From: Gammaproteobacteria bacterium
GTDB lineage: Bacteria > Pseudomonadota > Gammaproteobacteria > Pseudomonadales > Pseudohongiellaceae
Length of the DNA: 53,957 nt
Direction: 5' to 3'
Assembly: GCA_030654835.1 (NCBI GenBank)
Contig: JAURWS010000038.1
Location: forward strand, 1-53,957
The position numbers and the translations under genes are program-made. The notes beneath the pieces were generated by a model. The model saw only the letters and a program-made list of their open reading frames with translations. It had not been told where the DNA came from and did not search any database. Numbering within the stretch: the first letter of the stretch is position 1; every line of letters starts with the position of its first letter. Shown here one piece after another: positions 7,173-16,041 of this stretch.

Positions 7173-8225
7173 CTATACGCTAAAGAATTCCCGGTACCAA
7201 GCCACAAATCGATCAATGCCCACCTGAATCGGTGTATTGGGCTTATAGTCCAGATCCTCCACCAAGTCCGCAACATTCGCGTACGTGGCTGGCACGTCGC
7301 CAGCCTGCAGCGGCAACATGTTCTTCTTGATCTCCTTTCCTAACGCTTTCTCGATGGCCGTGATGAATTCCATGAGCTCGACGGGATTATTGTTGCCGAT
7401 ATTGTAAATCTTATAAGGGGCAGACGACGTCGACGCCTCAGGCTGCTTGCCATCCCATAGCGGATTAGGTTTCGCAGGATTGTCTATCACCCGCACCACG
7501 CCCTCCACGATGTCATCGATATACGTGAAGTCACGCAACATCTTGCCGTGGTTGAACACATCAATCGTGCGTCCTTCCAGCGCAGCTTTGGTGAACAGAA
7601 ACAGCGCCATGTCCGGCCGCCCCCAAGGGCCATACACCGTGAAAAAACGCAGCCCAGTCGTAGGAATGCCGAACAGATGACTGTAGGTATGTGCCATCAG
7701 CTCGTTCGACTTTTTGCTGGCAGCGTAGAGGCTGATGGGATGATCGACGTTGTCGGAGGTAGAAAACGGCAGCGCTTCGTTCAGACCATAGACTGAGGAA
7801 CTCGACGCATAAGAAAGGTTCATAACGCCGTGGTGGCGACACGCTTCGAGAATGTTGAGAAACCCGACGATATTGGCATCGATGTAGGCTCGTGGATTCT
7901 GCAACGAATAGCGCACGCCCGCCTGTGCGGCCAGGTTGCACACGGCGTCGAAGCGCTCGGCGGCAAAGAGTGAAGTCAGCGCCTCGTTGTCCTCCAGTTT
8001 CAACTGGATGAAACGGTAATTAGGCTGTGTGGCCGAGGTCAGCAGCTCGTTGTATGCAATGTCGGACTGCGCGATACCTGCACGCTCCAACCGTCCGTAC
8101 TTCACGCGCTGATCATAGTAATCGTTGATGCTGTCGAGGCCGATAACCTCGTCGCCGCGTGCCAGCAAACGTTGCGCCAGATGAGAACCGATGAACCCTG
8201 CTGTCCCGGTAACAAGAATCTTCAT
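7173..8225 (-). CDS. NAD-dependent epimerase, probably UDP-glucuronate 4-epimerase
   Basis: From the ATG at 8225 the protein has 350 residues and an SDR fold: GTAGFIGSH near the N-terminus, LDSINDYYDQRVKYGRL, SSSSVYG and the catalytic YAASK. The DYYD...LKYGRL segment is typical of the CapI/LspL/WbnF group that converts UDP-GlcA to UDP-GalA. I prefer this start over the upstream ATG at 8255 because AAGGAA lies just before it and because the Rossmann strand begins there. It lies downstream of vanZ across a REP, so it may have its own promoter or be the last gene of the long operon. With ugd it would supply UDP-GalA. Confidence 0.85.
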   Translation of the reverse strand: MKILVTGTAGFIGSHLAQRLLARGDEVIGLDSINDYYDQRVKYGRLERAGIAQSDIAYNELLTSATQPNYRFIQLKLEDNEALTSLFAAERFDAVCNLAAQAGVRYSLQNPRAYIDANIVGFLNILEACRHHGVMNLSYASSSSVYGLNEALPFSTSDNVDHPISLYAASKKSNELMAHTYSHLFGIPTTGLRFFTVYGPWGRPDMALFLFTKAALEGRTIDVFNHGKMLRDFTYIDDIVEGVVRVIDNPAKPNPLWDGKQPEASTSSAPYKIYNIGNNNPVELMEFITAIEKALGKEIKKNMLPLQAGDVPATYANVADLVEDLDYKPNTPIQVGIDRFVAWYREFFSV

Positions 8226-8304
8226 GTACTGCTTTCCTTCAAAAAATAAACGCAATCATAGCCCATGAATATGACAATTCTCATAAACATAAACCCTACC
8301 AACC

Positions 8305-8371
8305 TGTGGGAGCGGGCCTGCCCGCGATTGACTAAGCACAAGCCTCATCGCGAGCAAGGCTCGCTCCCACA
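8305..8371. repeat. REP/BIME-like inverted pair abutting the vanZ stop codon
   Basis: Arms TGTGGGAGCGGGCCTGCCCG and CGAGCAAGGCTCGCTCCCAC. The outer end is one base from the vanZ stop at 8373, so it is placed where a terminator or mRNA-stabilising hairpin would be expected. Confidence 0.85.
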
Positions 8372-8372
8372 C

Positions 8373-8828
8373 TCACTGCCTCCGCCCGTTCAAATACAGA
8401 AGCGCAGCCCCCACTCCAATCATTACGCCAACACCATCCGCCACAAGATCTCCCGGCGTAGCGCTACGTCCAGGCACAACCTGCTGAACCAACTCCGTCA
8501 CCACGCCATACAGGATGAGCACCACGCACGCCAACCACCAGCGCTCCCTGAAGGTGGTCCAGCCGCGCACAAACAAGGCTGCGCACACGGCAAACAACGA
8601 GGCATGCACGAACTTGTCGATGGGTAGATTCGAAGACATCAACGTAGAGGAAGGCCAGGGCCACCACGGATGAATCCATATTTGCAGGGCTTCTATCCAA
8701 TGCCCTGGCATGGATAGCAACATCGAGATTGCAACGAACGATCCCAGTGCCAGTCGCCGATACCGACGCGTACGGCGCTCCCCTGTGGGAGCGGGCCATG
8801 CCCGCGATCGACTAAGCACAAGACTCAT
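8373..8828 (-). CDS. VanZ-family membrane protein, 5' end altered by a REP
   Basis: The core has four hydrophobic segments (for example LALGSFVAISMLLSM, FVHASLFAVCAALFV, WWLACVVLILYGVVTELVQQ and DGVGVMIGVGAALLYL) with the VanZ-like charged loops PIDKFVHAS and PGRSATPGDLVAD. VanZ-like proteins are small inner-membrane proteins of uncertain function that are common beside polysaccharide genes. The frame continues upstream through the REP at 8784-8849, so the only good ATG (8828) lies inside the repeat and the first ~14 residues are repeat-encoded. A start at a TTG or ATG after the repeat would shorten the first membrane segment. The true start is uncertain. Confidence 0.7.
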   Translation of the reverse strand: MSLVLSRSRAWPAPTGERRTRRYRRLALGSFVAISMLLSMPGHWIEALQIWIHPWWPWPSSTLMSSNLPIDKFVHASLFAVCAALFVRGWTTFRERWWLACVVLILYGVVTELVQQVVPGRSATPGDLVADGVGVMIGVGAALLYLNGRRQ

Positions 8829-8849
8829 CGCGAGCAAGGCTCGCCCACA
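8784..8849. repeat. REP/BIME-like element between wbuC and vanZ
   Basis: Arms TGTGGGAGCGGGCCATGCCC and CGAGCAAGGCTCGCCCACA. The loop (GACTAAGCACAAG...) is shared with the element at 8305-8371, so the two are copies. It begins 4 bases after the wbuC stop and overlaps the vanZ 5' end. Confidence 0.85.
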
Positions 8850-8853
8850 GAAG

Positions 8854-9357
8854 TCACAACGCTCGATTAGCAACAGCGGAACGCAGGTATTGAAGGTATT
8901 CATTAGCCTCGGAAGTCTGCTCTTCCGGTGCCCAAGGCGCAGGCTCTTTTGCGCCATTTGAATTGAACGGCCCCGCTTTCAACTCAAGCAAAACGGAACC
9001 TGGCTGCAAGGCAACAATGGTATGCCAGACACCTGGTGCCAAGTCCACACCCACCGACAACGCAGACGCATCTGCATAACGCTCTGTACCAAAACTAATG
9101 ATCTCTTGTATTGCACCGTTGTCATCAAAAATGAACAGCGCAAACTTACCGCGTACTGCAATAAGTGTCTCTGATTTAGGATCAATCGCGTGACGATGCG
9201 GACGAATATAACTTTCCATTCCTATGGCGTTCATAAAGCGCTGGCAGGGATCGTCATAACTGACGTGGATGTTGCGATGCTGGCGTGATCGCGCAGACCT
9301 CGATGCTTCGTCTATCAGAGAAGCGAGGTAATCGTCAGAAAAACGCTGAATTGTCAT
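8854..9357 (-). CDS. wbuC: WbuC-family cupin metalloprotein
   Basis: This 167-residue protein carries the WbuC pattern RQHRNIHVSYDDPCQRFMNA followed by RPHRHAIDPKSETLI and a second cupin half (GVWHTIVALQPGSVLLELKAGPF). The histidines of PHRH and WHT are likely metal ligands. WbuC genes accompany wbuB in O-antigen loci with L-FucNAc (for example E. coli O26); the biochemical role is not established. The start overlaps the wbuB stop by four bases, and a REP follows its own stop. Confidence 0.88.
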   Translation of the reverse strand: MTIQRFSDDYLASLIDEASRSARSRQHRNIHVSYDDPCQRFMNAIGMESYIRPHRHAIDPKSETLIAVRGKFALFIFDDNGAIQEIISFGTERYADASALSVGVDLAPGVWHTIVALQPGSVLLELKAGPFNSNGAKEPAPWAPEEQTSEANEYLQYLRSAVANRAL

Positions 9358-10544
9358 TTCTGCAAGGCCTGCACAATCTGAGACACCGCTGACTTCGGTG
9401 AAAATGACTGAAGGTATAACTGGCGGCAGCGATTGGACATCTCACCTCCTTCCTCCAAATCGTCAATCAAGATTTCTGCTTTAGCGACAAACTCAGCCAC
9501 CTCAACATGAGTCAAAACTACCCCCACTCGGTGCGCACTAATCATTTGCTCAAGATCATTGCCAGGATTGATGACCGCGAAAACCGGCAAACCTGACTGC
9601 ATATAGGATATGAACTTTCCGGGGATATTGTGTGTTTTATGCCGAACGTCTAAGGCCACGATACCTGCATGGCACTGTGCATACAGGCCGGGGATCTCGT
9701 CTGGATCAATCTCATCAAAGAAAAGCACATTATCAAGTGCAAGCTGCTCGGCCTTAGCTTTCAATCTCTGACTATCACTTCCTCGACCAACGAAAACAAA
9801 ACCAACATCTGTTCGCGCCTGCATGGCGTGGACGAACTCGAAAATATTGTCCATGCCCTGAGCAATACCCATATTACCAGCGTAAACAAATATCATTCTG
9901 CCCGCCAACGGCGATGCAGAAATTCTGATGGAACAATTGCTCGCAGGCAGATCAGACAACCAGTTTTGCAAGATATCCAGCTTCCCTTTTCCTTTAGAAA
10001 GCCAATTCTCAAAGTAGACGCGATTACCCGGTGTTTGAACGCCAATCACATTTGCGACAGAATACTGATAGTTCGCTATGGCTCTAAAGAAGAGATAAGG
10101 CAAACCCTTGCCCATCAGCCCCATGTCGACTGCCCATTCCGGAAATATGTCCCGAATAATAAGGTAAGTTGGGCACCGACTTTTAAGAGAGAGAAACCGA
10201 ACCATGGGACCAAAGAATATTGAGGGCGAGTACCAAAGCACAGCATCAAATTGAGTATTGGCCAAAGGTGACCTGTTGTAGTTAAGCCTCATGAAAAAAG
10301 GCATAAACAGCTCAGCTAAAGTTCTGCGCGCGTAGCCCACATCTTTTGTCCTTGGTGTCCGTAATCTGAGCAGCCGCACACCCTGGTAATATTCAATCAA
10401 CCAAGGTTCAGCCTGCTGAGGACTGGCGACCAATACGGTTACGTCATGTCCTTGTTTAACAAACTCAAGGGATAGGTCTCTCAGTTGCACTGCACCCGAG
10501 GATCTCAAAGGTGGGAATGTGTCAGCTACTAACGCAGTATGCAT
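9354..10544 (-). CDS. wbuB: WbuB-like glycosyltransferase, GT4 family
   Basis: This is a 396-residue GT-B protein. The N-terminal part reads ADTFPPLRSSGAVQLRDL and IRDIFPEWAVDMGLM; the C-terminal nucleotide-sugar domain has FVYAGNMGIAQGMDN and GKFISYMQSGLPVFAVINPG. WbuB enzymes are assigned as L-fucosamine (L-FucNAc) transferases, and the three enzymes making that donor are encoded immediately upstream (fnlABC), with wbuC immediately downstream. It probably acts at the cytoplasmic face of the inner membrane, adding L-FucNAc to the lipid-linked unit. The acceptor is unknown. Confidence 0.9.
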   Translation of the reverse strand: MHTALVADTFPPLRSSGAVQLRDLSLEFVKQGHDVTVLVASPQQAEPWLIEYYQGVRLLRLRTPRTKDVGYARRTLAELFMPFFMRLNYNRSPLANTQFDAVLWYSPSIFFGPMVRFLSLKSRCPTYLIIRDIFPEWAVDMGLMGKGLPYLFFRAIANYQYSVANVIGVQTPGNRVYFENWLSKGKGKLDILQNWLSDLPASNCSIRISASPLAGRMIFVYAGNMGIAQGMDNIFEFVHAMQARTDVGFVFVGRGSDSQRLKAKAEQLALDNVLFFDEIDPDEIPGLYAQCHAGIVALDVRHKTHNIPGKFISYMQSGLPVFAVINPGNDLEQMISAHRVGVVLTHVEVAEFVAKAEILIDDLEEGGEMSNRCRQLYLQSFSPKSAVSQIVQALQK

Positions 10545-10557
10545 TTAGATAAACGCC

Positions 10558-11688
10558 TTAGTACTTCTTCCAGACAACACGATTCACGTAATCGGTATAA
10601 CTGTGAATTATTCGCACGACCTTTTCTGACACATTGGGCATGCTGTAGTCAGCCACCTGCCTGAGGGTTCTATTCTGCCCCCTGCCCTGCGACGCCAATA
10701 TTGTTAACGCCTGCATAACACGCTCAGAGCCCACTCCCACCATCATTACTGCAGCTTCTTCCATGCCTTCGGGACGTTCGTGCGCTTCGCGAATATTGAG
10801 CGCCGGAAAATTCATAATGGAGGATTCTTCATTGATGGTGCCGCTATCCGACAACACAGCCTTTGCAGACAACTGCAATTTGTTGTAATCCATATAACCA
10901 AGCGGCTTGAGCAACTGCACAAAACTGCTGAACTTTACACCCACAGAATCCACACGCTTCTGAGTGCGTGGGTGCGTGGAAACAATCACGGGCAGCTGGT
11001 ACGTTTCCGCGATGGTATTCAGAGTTTCAACCAGATTTGAAAAATTTTTGTCGGAGTCAATGTTCTCTTCGCGATGCGCGCTAACAAGAAAGTATTTTTC
11101 TTCAACAAGAGACAAACGACTCAAAACATCAGAGGCCTCAATACGCGGCAAATAATGATGTATAACCTCATGCATGGGGCTGCCGGTTTTAATCACCATA
11201 TCCGCCGGCAGTCCTTCCTTCAACAGATACTCTCTGGCGATTGAGCTGTAGGTCAAATTGATGTCCGCAGTATGATCTACAATGCGCCTATTGATCTCTT
11301 CAGGTACGCGCATGTCAAAACAGCGGTTGCCTGCCTCCATATGAAATGTCGGTATCTTGCGGCGTTTGGCAGGAATCACTGATAGGCAGCTATTGGTGTC
11401 GCCCAGCACAAGCATGGCGTCGGGTTTTACTTCAGCAAGTACAGCATCAACAGCGATAATTACTTTGCCGATGGTTTCAGCGCCGCTGGCTCCAGCGGCA
11501 TTCAAGAAGAAATCCGGCTTACGAATATTCAGATCATCAAAAAATATCTGATTGAGTTCGTAGTCGTAATTTTGGCCCGTGTGGACAAGAACATGTTCGC
11601 AGTGCTCATCCAATTTGGCGAGCACTCTGGACAACCGAATGATCTCTGGCCTGGTGCCCACGACTGAGACGATCTTGAGTTTTTTCAT
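10558..11688 (-). CDS. fnlC: UDP-N-acetyl sugar 2-epimerase (last step to UDP-L-FucNAc)
   Basis: This is a 376-residue non-hydrolysing 2-epimerase: VVGTRPEIIRLSRVL at the N-terminus, HTGQNYDYELNQIFF, HMEAGNRCFDMRVPEEINRR, SAHREENID and LSDSGTINEESSIMNFP. It epimerises UDP-N-acetyl-L-pneumosamine at C2 to give UDP-L-FucNAc, by analogy with FnlC/WbjD. I take the ATG at 11688 because it starts the first strand; an upstream start at 11730 would overlap fnlB. Only one base separates it from the fnlB stop. Order and spacing match fnlA-fnlB-fnlC. Confidence 0.92.
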   Translation of the reverse strand: MKKLKIVSVVGTRPEIIRLSRVLAKLDEHCEHVLVHTGQNYDYELNQIFFDDLNIRKPDFFLNAAGASGAETIGKVIIAVDAVLAEVKPDAMLVLGDTNSCLSVIPAKRRKIPTFHMEAGNRCFDMRVPEEINRRIVDHTADINLTYSSIAREYLLKEGLPADMVIKTGSPMHEVIHHYLPRIEASDVLSRLSLVEEKYFLVSAHREENIDSDKNFSNLVETLNTIAETYQLPVIVSTHPRTQKRVDSVGVKFSSFVQLLKPLGYMDYNKLQLSAKAVLSDSGTINEESSIMNFPALNIREAHERPEGMEEAAVMMVGVGSERVMQALTILASQGRGQNRTLRQVADYSMPNVSEKVVRIIHSYTDYVNRVVWKKY

Positions 11689-11689
11689 G

Positions 11690-12799
11690 TCATACCTTGC
11701 ACGCAATGGTGTCTGGCCGGGCTCGATCAAAGATCTCGTTTGCCCAAAGCATTACCAGCAGCTCGTCACTGCCGATATTCGTAATGTCGTGTGTCCAGCC
11801 CGGCACTGTCTCGACGATCTGTGAAACCTCGCCGCTGGTGAGTATCTCGAAATTCTCGCCACTGAGCATGTGCCGAAAACCAAAACGTGCCTGGCCTTTG
11901 ATGACCAGAAACTTTTCTGTCTTGCTGTGATGGTAATGGCCGCCGCGAGTAACTCCCGGGTGTGCCGTGAAGAAAGAGAACTGCCCGCTGTCCTGTGTCT
12001 TGAGCATTTCCACAAATACGCCACGCTGGTCGCCATGGCGCGGCACCGTGTAGGCAAACTGCGAGACAGGCAAGTAACTGACATATGTCGAATACAAGGC
12101 CCGCGTAAGCCCCGTGCCTACACGTTCGCTGACCAGTGTGCTGCGACAAAGGCGGAAAGCATGAAGCTGATCGGCCAGTGCCCCCAGCGTAATCTCGTAT
12201 TCTGGCGCAACAGTGCCCGTCTGACATCCTTTCGGCAATGCCGAAAGTGCTGCAAGGAAGGCGTCGATAACATCGTCCACATAGACAAGACGCAATGCCT
12301 TCTCTCGGTCGTGAATCACGATGGGCAACTCGTTCGCAATATTGTGCGCAAACGTGGCCACAACTGAATTGTAGTCAGGCTTGCACCACTTGCCGAAGAC
12401 GTTAGGCAAGCGGTACAAAACCACGGGACTGCCCATATCCGCAGCTAGGCCGCGCAGAATGTCTTCCGCTGCGCGCTTGCTGTTGCCGTAAGGGTTGTCG
12501 AGTTCCGCCTGAATGGACGAGGCCATCAGCACAGCGACGGAGCGCCCGCACGCTCTGATGGCATCAGCGAGTGCCTGAGTGAGCCCCACATTCACGCGCT
12601 GAAAATCCGCTGGGTCCTGCGGCCTGTTCTCACCTGCTAAATGGATGACGACGTCTGCCTGCGCGACCAAGCCTAGCAGGGACTCCGGAGCGCTGCTGCG
12701 CTCGAAGCGCAACACCTCAAAGTCTTCTGGCTGCTCAGTCAGCCGCAAGCACAGATTCTTACCAATGAAGCCCTGCACGCCTGTCACCAGAATGCGCAT
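11690..12799 (-). CDS. fnlB: Bifunctional reductase/cupin FnlB (CapF/WbjC type)
   Basis: This is a 369-residue two-domain protein. The N-terminal SDR has GVQGFIGKNLC and NPYGNSKRAAE; the C-terminal cupin (about residue 260 on) has GDQRGVFVEMLKT, TRGGHYHHSKTEKFLVI and the Zn-ligand-like HYHHSKTE. CapF/WbjC proteins epimerise at C3 and reduce the 4-keto intermediate in UDP-L-FucNAc synthesis. The ATG at 12799 is chosen because MRILVTG starts the Rossmann strand. It lies one base from fnlA and fnlC, so the three are one unit. Confidence 0.92.
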   Translation of the reverse strand: MRILVTGVQGFIGKNLCLRLTEQPEDFEVLRFERSSAPESLLGLVAQADVVIHLAGENRPQDPADFQRVNVGLTQALADAIRACGRSVAVLMASSIQAELDNPYGNSKRAAEDILRGLAADMGSPVVLYRLPNVFGKWCKPDYNSVVATFAHNIANELPIVIHDREKALRLVYVDDVIDAFLAALSALPKGCQTGTVAPEYEITLGALADQLHAFRLCRSTLVSERVGTGLTRALYSTYVSYLPVSQFAYTVPRHGDQRGVFVEMLKTQDSGQFSFFTAHPGVTRGGHYHHSKTEKFLVIKGQARFGFRHMLSGENFEILTSGEVSQIVETVPGWTHDITNIGSDELLVMLWANEIFDRARPDTIACKV

Positions 12800-12800
12800 G

Positions 12801-13829
12801 TCAGGCCTCCGGCTCCAAATGCTGCCCTGCCACAATCGCCTGCATGAAAGGCAACTTCATCAGCAAGGCCTGCATGCCAACGACATCCAGCCGCGTGGTA
12901 TTGTCGGAGTTGTAGTCCTCGGCAACGGTAATTCTGGATTCTCCTTGCTCCACGAACTTTTCATAGTTGAGGTCACGCTGGTCGGGCGGAATACGGTAGT
13001 AGTCGCCAAGGTCCTGCGCAGCGGCCATTTCTTCGCGACTCAGCAATACCTCGTAACGCTTCTCGCCGTGACGAGTGCCGATCACGCGGATTTCATGCTG
13101 CGGAACGTCCATCAGCGAAATCAAGGCCTTTGCCAGCGTCTCAATAGTGGAAGCTGGCGCCTTCTGCACGAAGATGTCGCCAGGCCTGGCGTTTGCAAAG
13201 GCAAACATGACGAGGTCGACAGCTTCATCCAGAGTCATCATGAAGCGAGTCATGCTGGGATCAGTGATGGTGAGCGACTTGCCCTTTCGCACCTGTTCGA
13301 CGAACAGCGGGATTACTGAACCGCGTGACGCCATGACATTTCCGTAGCGTGTTGCCGAGATGACGGTGGTGTTGCTGTTGCGAGACTTGGCAACCACCAC
13401 CTTTTCCATCATCGCTTTCGAGATGCCCATCGCATTGATTGGATAAACCGCTTTGTCAGTGCTCAAACAGACTATTTTAGCAACGCCGCACGCGATCGAC
13501 GCCTCCAGCACGTTTTCCGTACCCAGGATATTCGTCTTCACTGCTTCCATCGGGTGAAATTCACAGGCAGGCACTTGCTTGAGCGCCGCGGCGTGGAAAA
13601 TGTAGTCCACACCCACCACAGCATTCTTGACGGACTGATAGTCGCGCACATCTCCCACATAGAACTTGATCTTGGAGTTGGCGTACAGCTTGCGCATGTC
13701 GTCCTGCTTTTTCTCGTCCCGGCTGAATATGCGAATTTCGCGCAGGTCTGAGTCCAGGAATCGACGCAGGACAGCGTTTCCGAAAGAGCCGGTGCCACCG
13801 GTAATCAAAAGTACTTTGTTGTTGAACAT
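12801..13829 (-). CDS. fnlA: UDP-GlcNAc 4,6-dehydratase/5-epimerase FnlA (CapE/WbjB type)
   Basis: This 342-residue extended SDR carries GGTGSFGNAVL (11-21), SRDEKKQDDM and HAAALKQVPACEFHP. The usual catalytic Tyr is replaced by Met134 (MGISK, Lys138), a feature of the inverting FlaA1/CapE/WbjB dehydratases that also epimerise C5. It commits UDP-GlcNAc to UDP-L-FucNAc. It is followed within one base by fnlB. No second nucleotide-sugar dehydratase of this type is present in the window. Confidence 0.93.
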   Translation of the reverse strand: MFNNKVLLITGGTGSFGNAVLRRFLDSDLREIRIFSRDEKKQDDMRKLYANSKIKFYVGDVRDYQSVKNAVVGVDYIFHAAALKQVPACEFHPMEAVKTNILGTENVLEASIACGVAKIVCLSTDKAVYPINAMGISKAMMEKVVVAKSRNSNTTVISATRYGNVMASRGSVIPLFVEQVRKGKSLTITDPSMTRFMMTLDEAVDLVMFAFANARPGDIFVQKAPASTIETLAKALISLMDVPQHEIRVIGTRHGEKRYEVLLSREEMAAAQDLGDYYRIPPDQRDLNYEKFVEQGESRITVAEDYNSDNTTRLDVVGMQALLMKLPFMQAIVAGQHLEPEA

Positions 13830-13857
13830 ATCAAATTCTCTATGTGCGCCCGAGCGC

Positions 13858-15012
13858 CTATTGTGACACTCGAGCCCGGACTGTTTCGGCTAGAAAGTGG
13901 AAAGTGTCGTCTGCACACTTTTCCCAAGAATATTCTGATGCCTTCGCAAAGGCCAATTCGGCCATGCGTGCACGCAGTGCAGGATCATTCATCAATTGCT
14001 CCAGCGCACAGGCAATCGAAGCGATGTCATCGGGACTGAAGTAGACGCCTGCATCGCCCAACACTTCTGGCATCGGCCCCAGAGAGGAGGACGCAATCGG
14101 CAAGCCAGCCGCCATTGCTTCAATCATGATGTTGGGCAAGTTCTCGCAGCTGGATGCGAAAACAAACGCGTCCGCCTTCAAGTACACCTCGTGCAGCTGT
14201 TCGAACGGCAACTCGTCAGACCAGTGCAGGAAATTGCCCGCCACGTCCAGCTTGTCCAATTCCATACGCAATCTGCGCCCGTAACTTCCCCATGGCGCTC
14301 CCACGAACTGAATTTCGACCGGCATGCCTCGGTTGCGAAGATTGCTGACAGCATGTGCTACTGCGATCTGGTGCTTGTATGGCATGGCAATGGACACGTA
14401 CAGAAAGCGAAAAGGTGCTTCAAAATTGCAGTCAGCACGTGATCTCTGCGGGCGCGGATTGTACAGAAATCGTCGTTCGATTCCGTGCGGAACCAGCGCC
14501 TGCCGGCCACTCAGACTTCCGAGGGCGCGATGAACAGTGTCCATCGCATACTGCGTCAGGAAGATCACGCCATCGGCACGTTTGAATGATCGGCCCTGCG
14601 ACTGACGCAGCATTTGCATTTTCAGCCACATCGCTGTAAGCACACCAAATCTGGCGGCTTCTCGCGGCTCGAATGGCAGCATGTTCTGCGACATGGTTAC
14701 GGTGGGAATCGGCACATTTGCAGGCAAGGTTCCGCCGGGCGAAAACAACACGTCACACCCCTTGTCGAGCAACTCCCTAGGCAAACGCCGTTGCTGCGAC
14801 AAGGTTCTGCCAACCAGCCCCGACTCCACCCAGGCAGGACTGCAAATCTCCAGCCAGGGACGTGCCGGCAACAACGCCGCCGTAGCACGACAGGCCCAGA
14901 CACTTATCTTGTCGATTCCACTCTTTCCGGGCTCGGCAGATGAAAGCAGGCGAGAGAGATGGGTAACTCCGCCCCCCTGCCGCAAATTACTGGCGTCTAT
15001 GCCGACATGCAT
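13858..15012 (-). CDS. Glycosyltransferase, GT4 family
   Basis: This 384-residue GT-B protein starts MHVGIDASNLRQGGGVTHLS and has the GT4 C-terminal signature FVFASSCENLPNIMIEAMAAGLP split by the usual E-x7-E spacing. Similar proteins with the MHVGIDASNLR opening occur in O-antigen loci as mannosyl- or galactosyltransferase-like enzymes, but donor and linkage cannot be read from the sequence. It lies between galE and fnlA with short gaps (12 and 28 bases). Confidence 0.88.
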   Translation of the reverse strand: MHVGIDASNLRQGGGVTHLSRLLSSAEPGKSGIDKISVWACRATAALLPARPWLEICSPAWVESGLVGRTLSQQRRLPRELLDKGCDVLFSPGGTLPANVPIPTVTMSQNMLPFEPREAARFGVLTAMWLKMQMLRQSQGRSFKRADGVIFLTQYAMDTVHRALGSLSGRQALVPHGIERRFLYNPRPQRSRADCNFEAPFRFLYVSIAMPYKHQIAVAHAVSNLRNRGMPVEIQFVGAPWGSYGRRLRMELDKLDVAGNFLHWSDELPFEQLHEVYLKADAFVFASSCENLPNIMIEAMAAGLPIASSSLGPMPEVLGDAGVYFSPDDIASIACALEQLMNDPALRARMAELAFAKASEYSWEKCADDTFHFLAETVRARVSQ

Positions 15013-15024
15013 TCCGTTTTATCC

Positions 15025-16023
15025 TTAGCAGGTTTGTTCCCATTGCCAGGCATGGCGGCACATCTCGACAAGCCCGAAGCGCGCCTTCCACCCAAGCAAG
15101 CGTTCCGCCTTCGAAGAGTCAGCCCAACACTCGGCAACATCCCCCGAGCGGCGCGGACCCACTTCATAAGCAATTTTTTGCCCCGTCGTCTGCTCAAATG
15201 TGCTGATCAGTTCAAGCACCGACACTCCGGTCCCGGTGCCCAGATTGAAGACCTCAAAGCCGGTTGTATGTTGCAGGTACTGCAATGTAGCGACGTGGCC
15301 TTCGGCCAAGTCCTGCACATGAATAAAGTCGCGAATTCCCGTGCCATCGCGAGTGTGATAGTCACTGCCAAAAACAGTTAAACGCGGCAGTCTGCCCGAT
15401 GCAACCTGGGTGACGTAGGGCATGAGGTTGCCGGGAATTGCCGTTGGGTTTTCGCCAATCAAACCACCCGAATGCGCGCTGACAGGGTTGAAATACCGCA
15501 GGCATGCGACCCGCCACTCTGGATCACTGGCAGCCAGATCTCGCAGAATCCTCTCGGCCATCAACTTGGAACGGCCGTAGGGATTAATGGGAGACTCGGC
15601 ACGGCATGCTTCCGTCACAGGCATCTCTTCAGGCAAGCCGTACACTGTGGCGGAAGAACTGAAGACGATGGTCTTGATGTTCTTCTCATGCATGGCACGC
15701 AAAAGCGCAAGCGTGCCGCCCACATTGCAATCAAAGTATTCGAGGGGTATAGACAAGGATTCAGAGGGCGACTTCAATCCAGCAAAGTGCAAGACAGCGG
15801 CAATATTGTGGCAGTTGAACACCTGCTTCAACACAGCTGTGTCTCGCACATCGCCCACAACCAGCACGGGCTTGCGCCCCGTGATTGTTTCAATGCGTGA
15901 AACGACGTCCAGCTTTCCTGATGACAAGTTGTCAAGAATCACCACGTCGTAGCCGGACTCAAGCAACGCCACGCAGGCATGGCTGCCGATGTAACCCAGG
16001 CCACCTGTGACAAGTACTACCAT
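15025..16023 (-). CDS. galE: UDP-glucose 4-epimerase
   Basis: From the ATG at 16023 the protein has 332 residues and classic GalE features: LVTGGLGYIGSH, DNLSSG, SSATVYG, catalytic NPYGRSK and a C-terminal GDVAECWAD. It interconverts UDP-Glc/UDP-Gal and may accept the N-acetylated forms. An alternative ATG at 16035 adds four residues; neither has a strong ribosome site, and both fall just after the asnB stop. It provides a Gal or GalNAc donor for the repeat unit. Confidence 0.92.
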   Translation of the reverse strand: MVVLVTGGLGYIGSHACVALLESGYDVVILDNLSSGKLDVVSRIETITGRKPVLVVGDVRDTAVLKQVFNCHNIAAVLHFAGLKSPSESLSIPLEYFDCNVGGTLALLRAMHEKNIKTIVFSSSATVYGLPEEMPVTEACRAESPINPYGRSKLMAERILRDLAASDPEWRVACLRYFNPVSAHSGGLIGENPTAIPGNLMPYVTQVASGRLPRLTVFGSDYHTRDGTGIRDFIHVQDLAEGHVATLQYLQHTTGFEVFNLGTGTGVSVLELISTFEQTTGQKIAYEVGPRRSGDVAECWADSSKAERLLGWKARFGLVEMCRHAWQWEQTC

Positions 16024-16041
16024 GAGTCTATCCATGTTTTT

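Noticed and set aside
8464-8799. 111-codon frame overlapping vanZ on the same strand
   Set aside because: It is out of frame with the hydrophobic VanZ segments and has no family pattern; a shadow of vanZ and REP sequence.
9669-10223. 184-codon plus-strand frame within wbuB
   Set aside because: It is antisense to a well-conserved glycosyltransferase and shows no motif; long shadow frames are common here.
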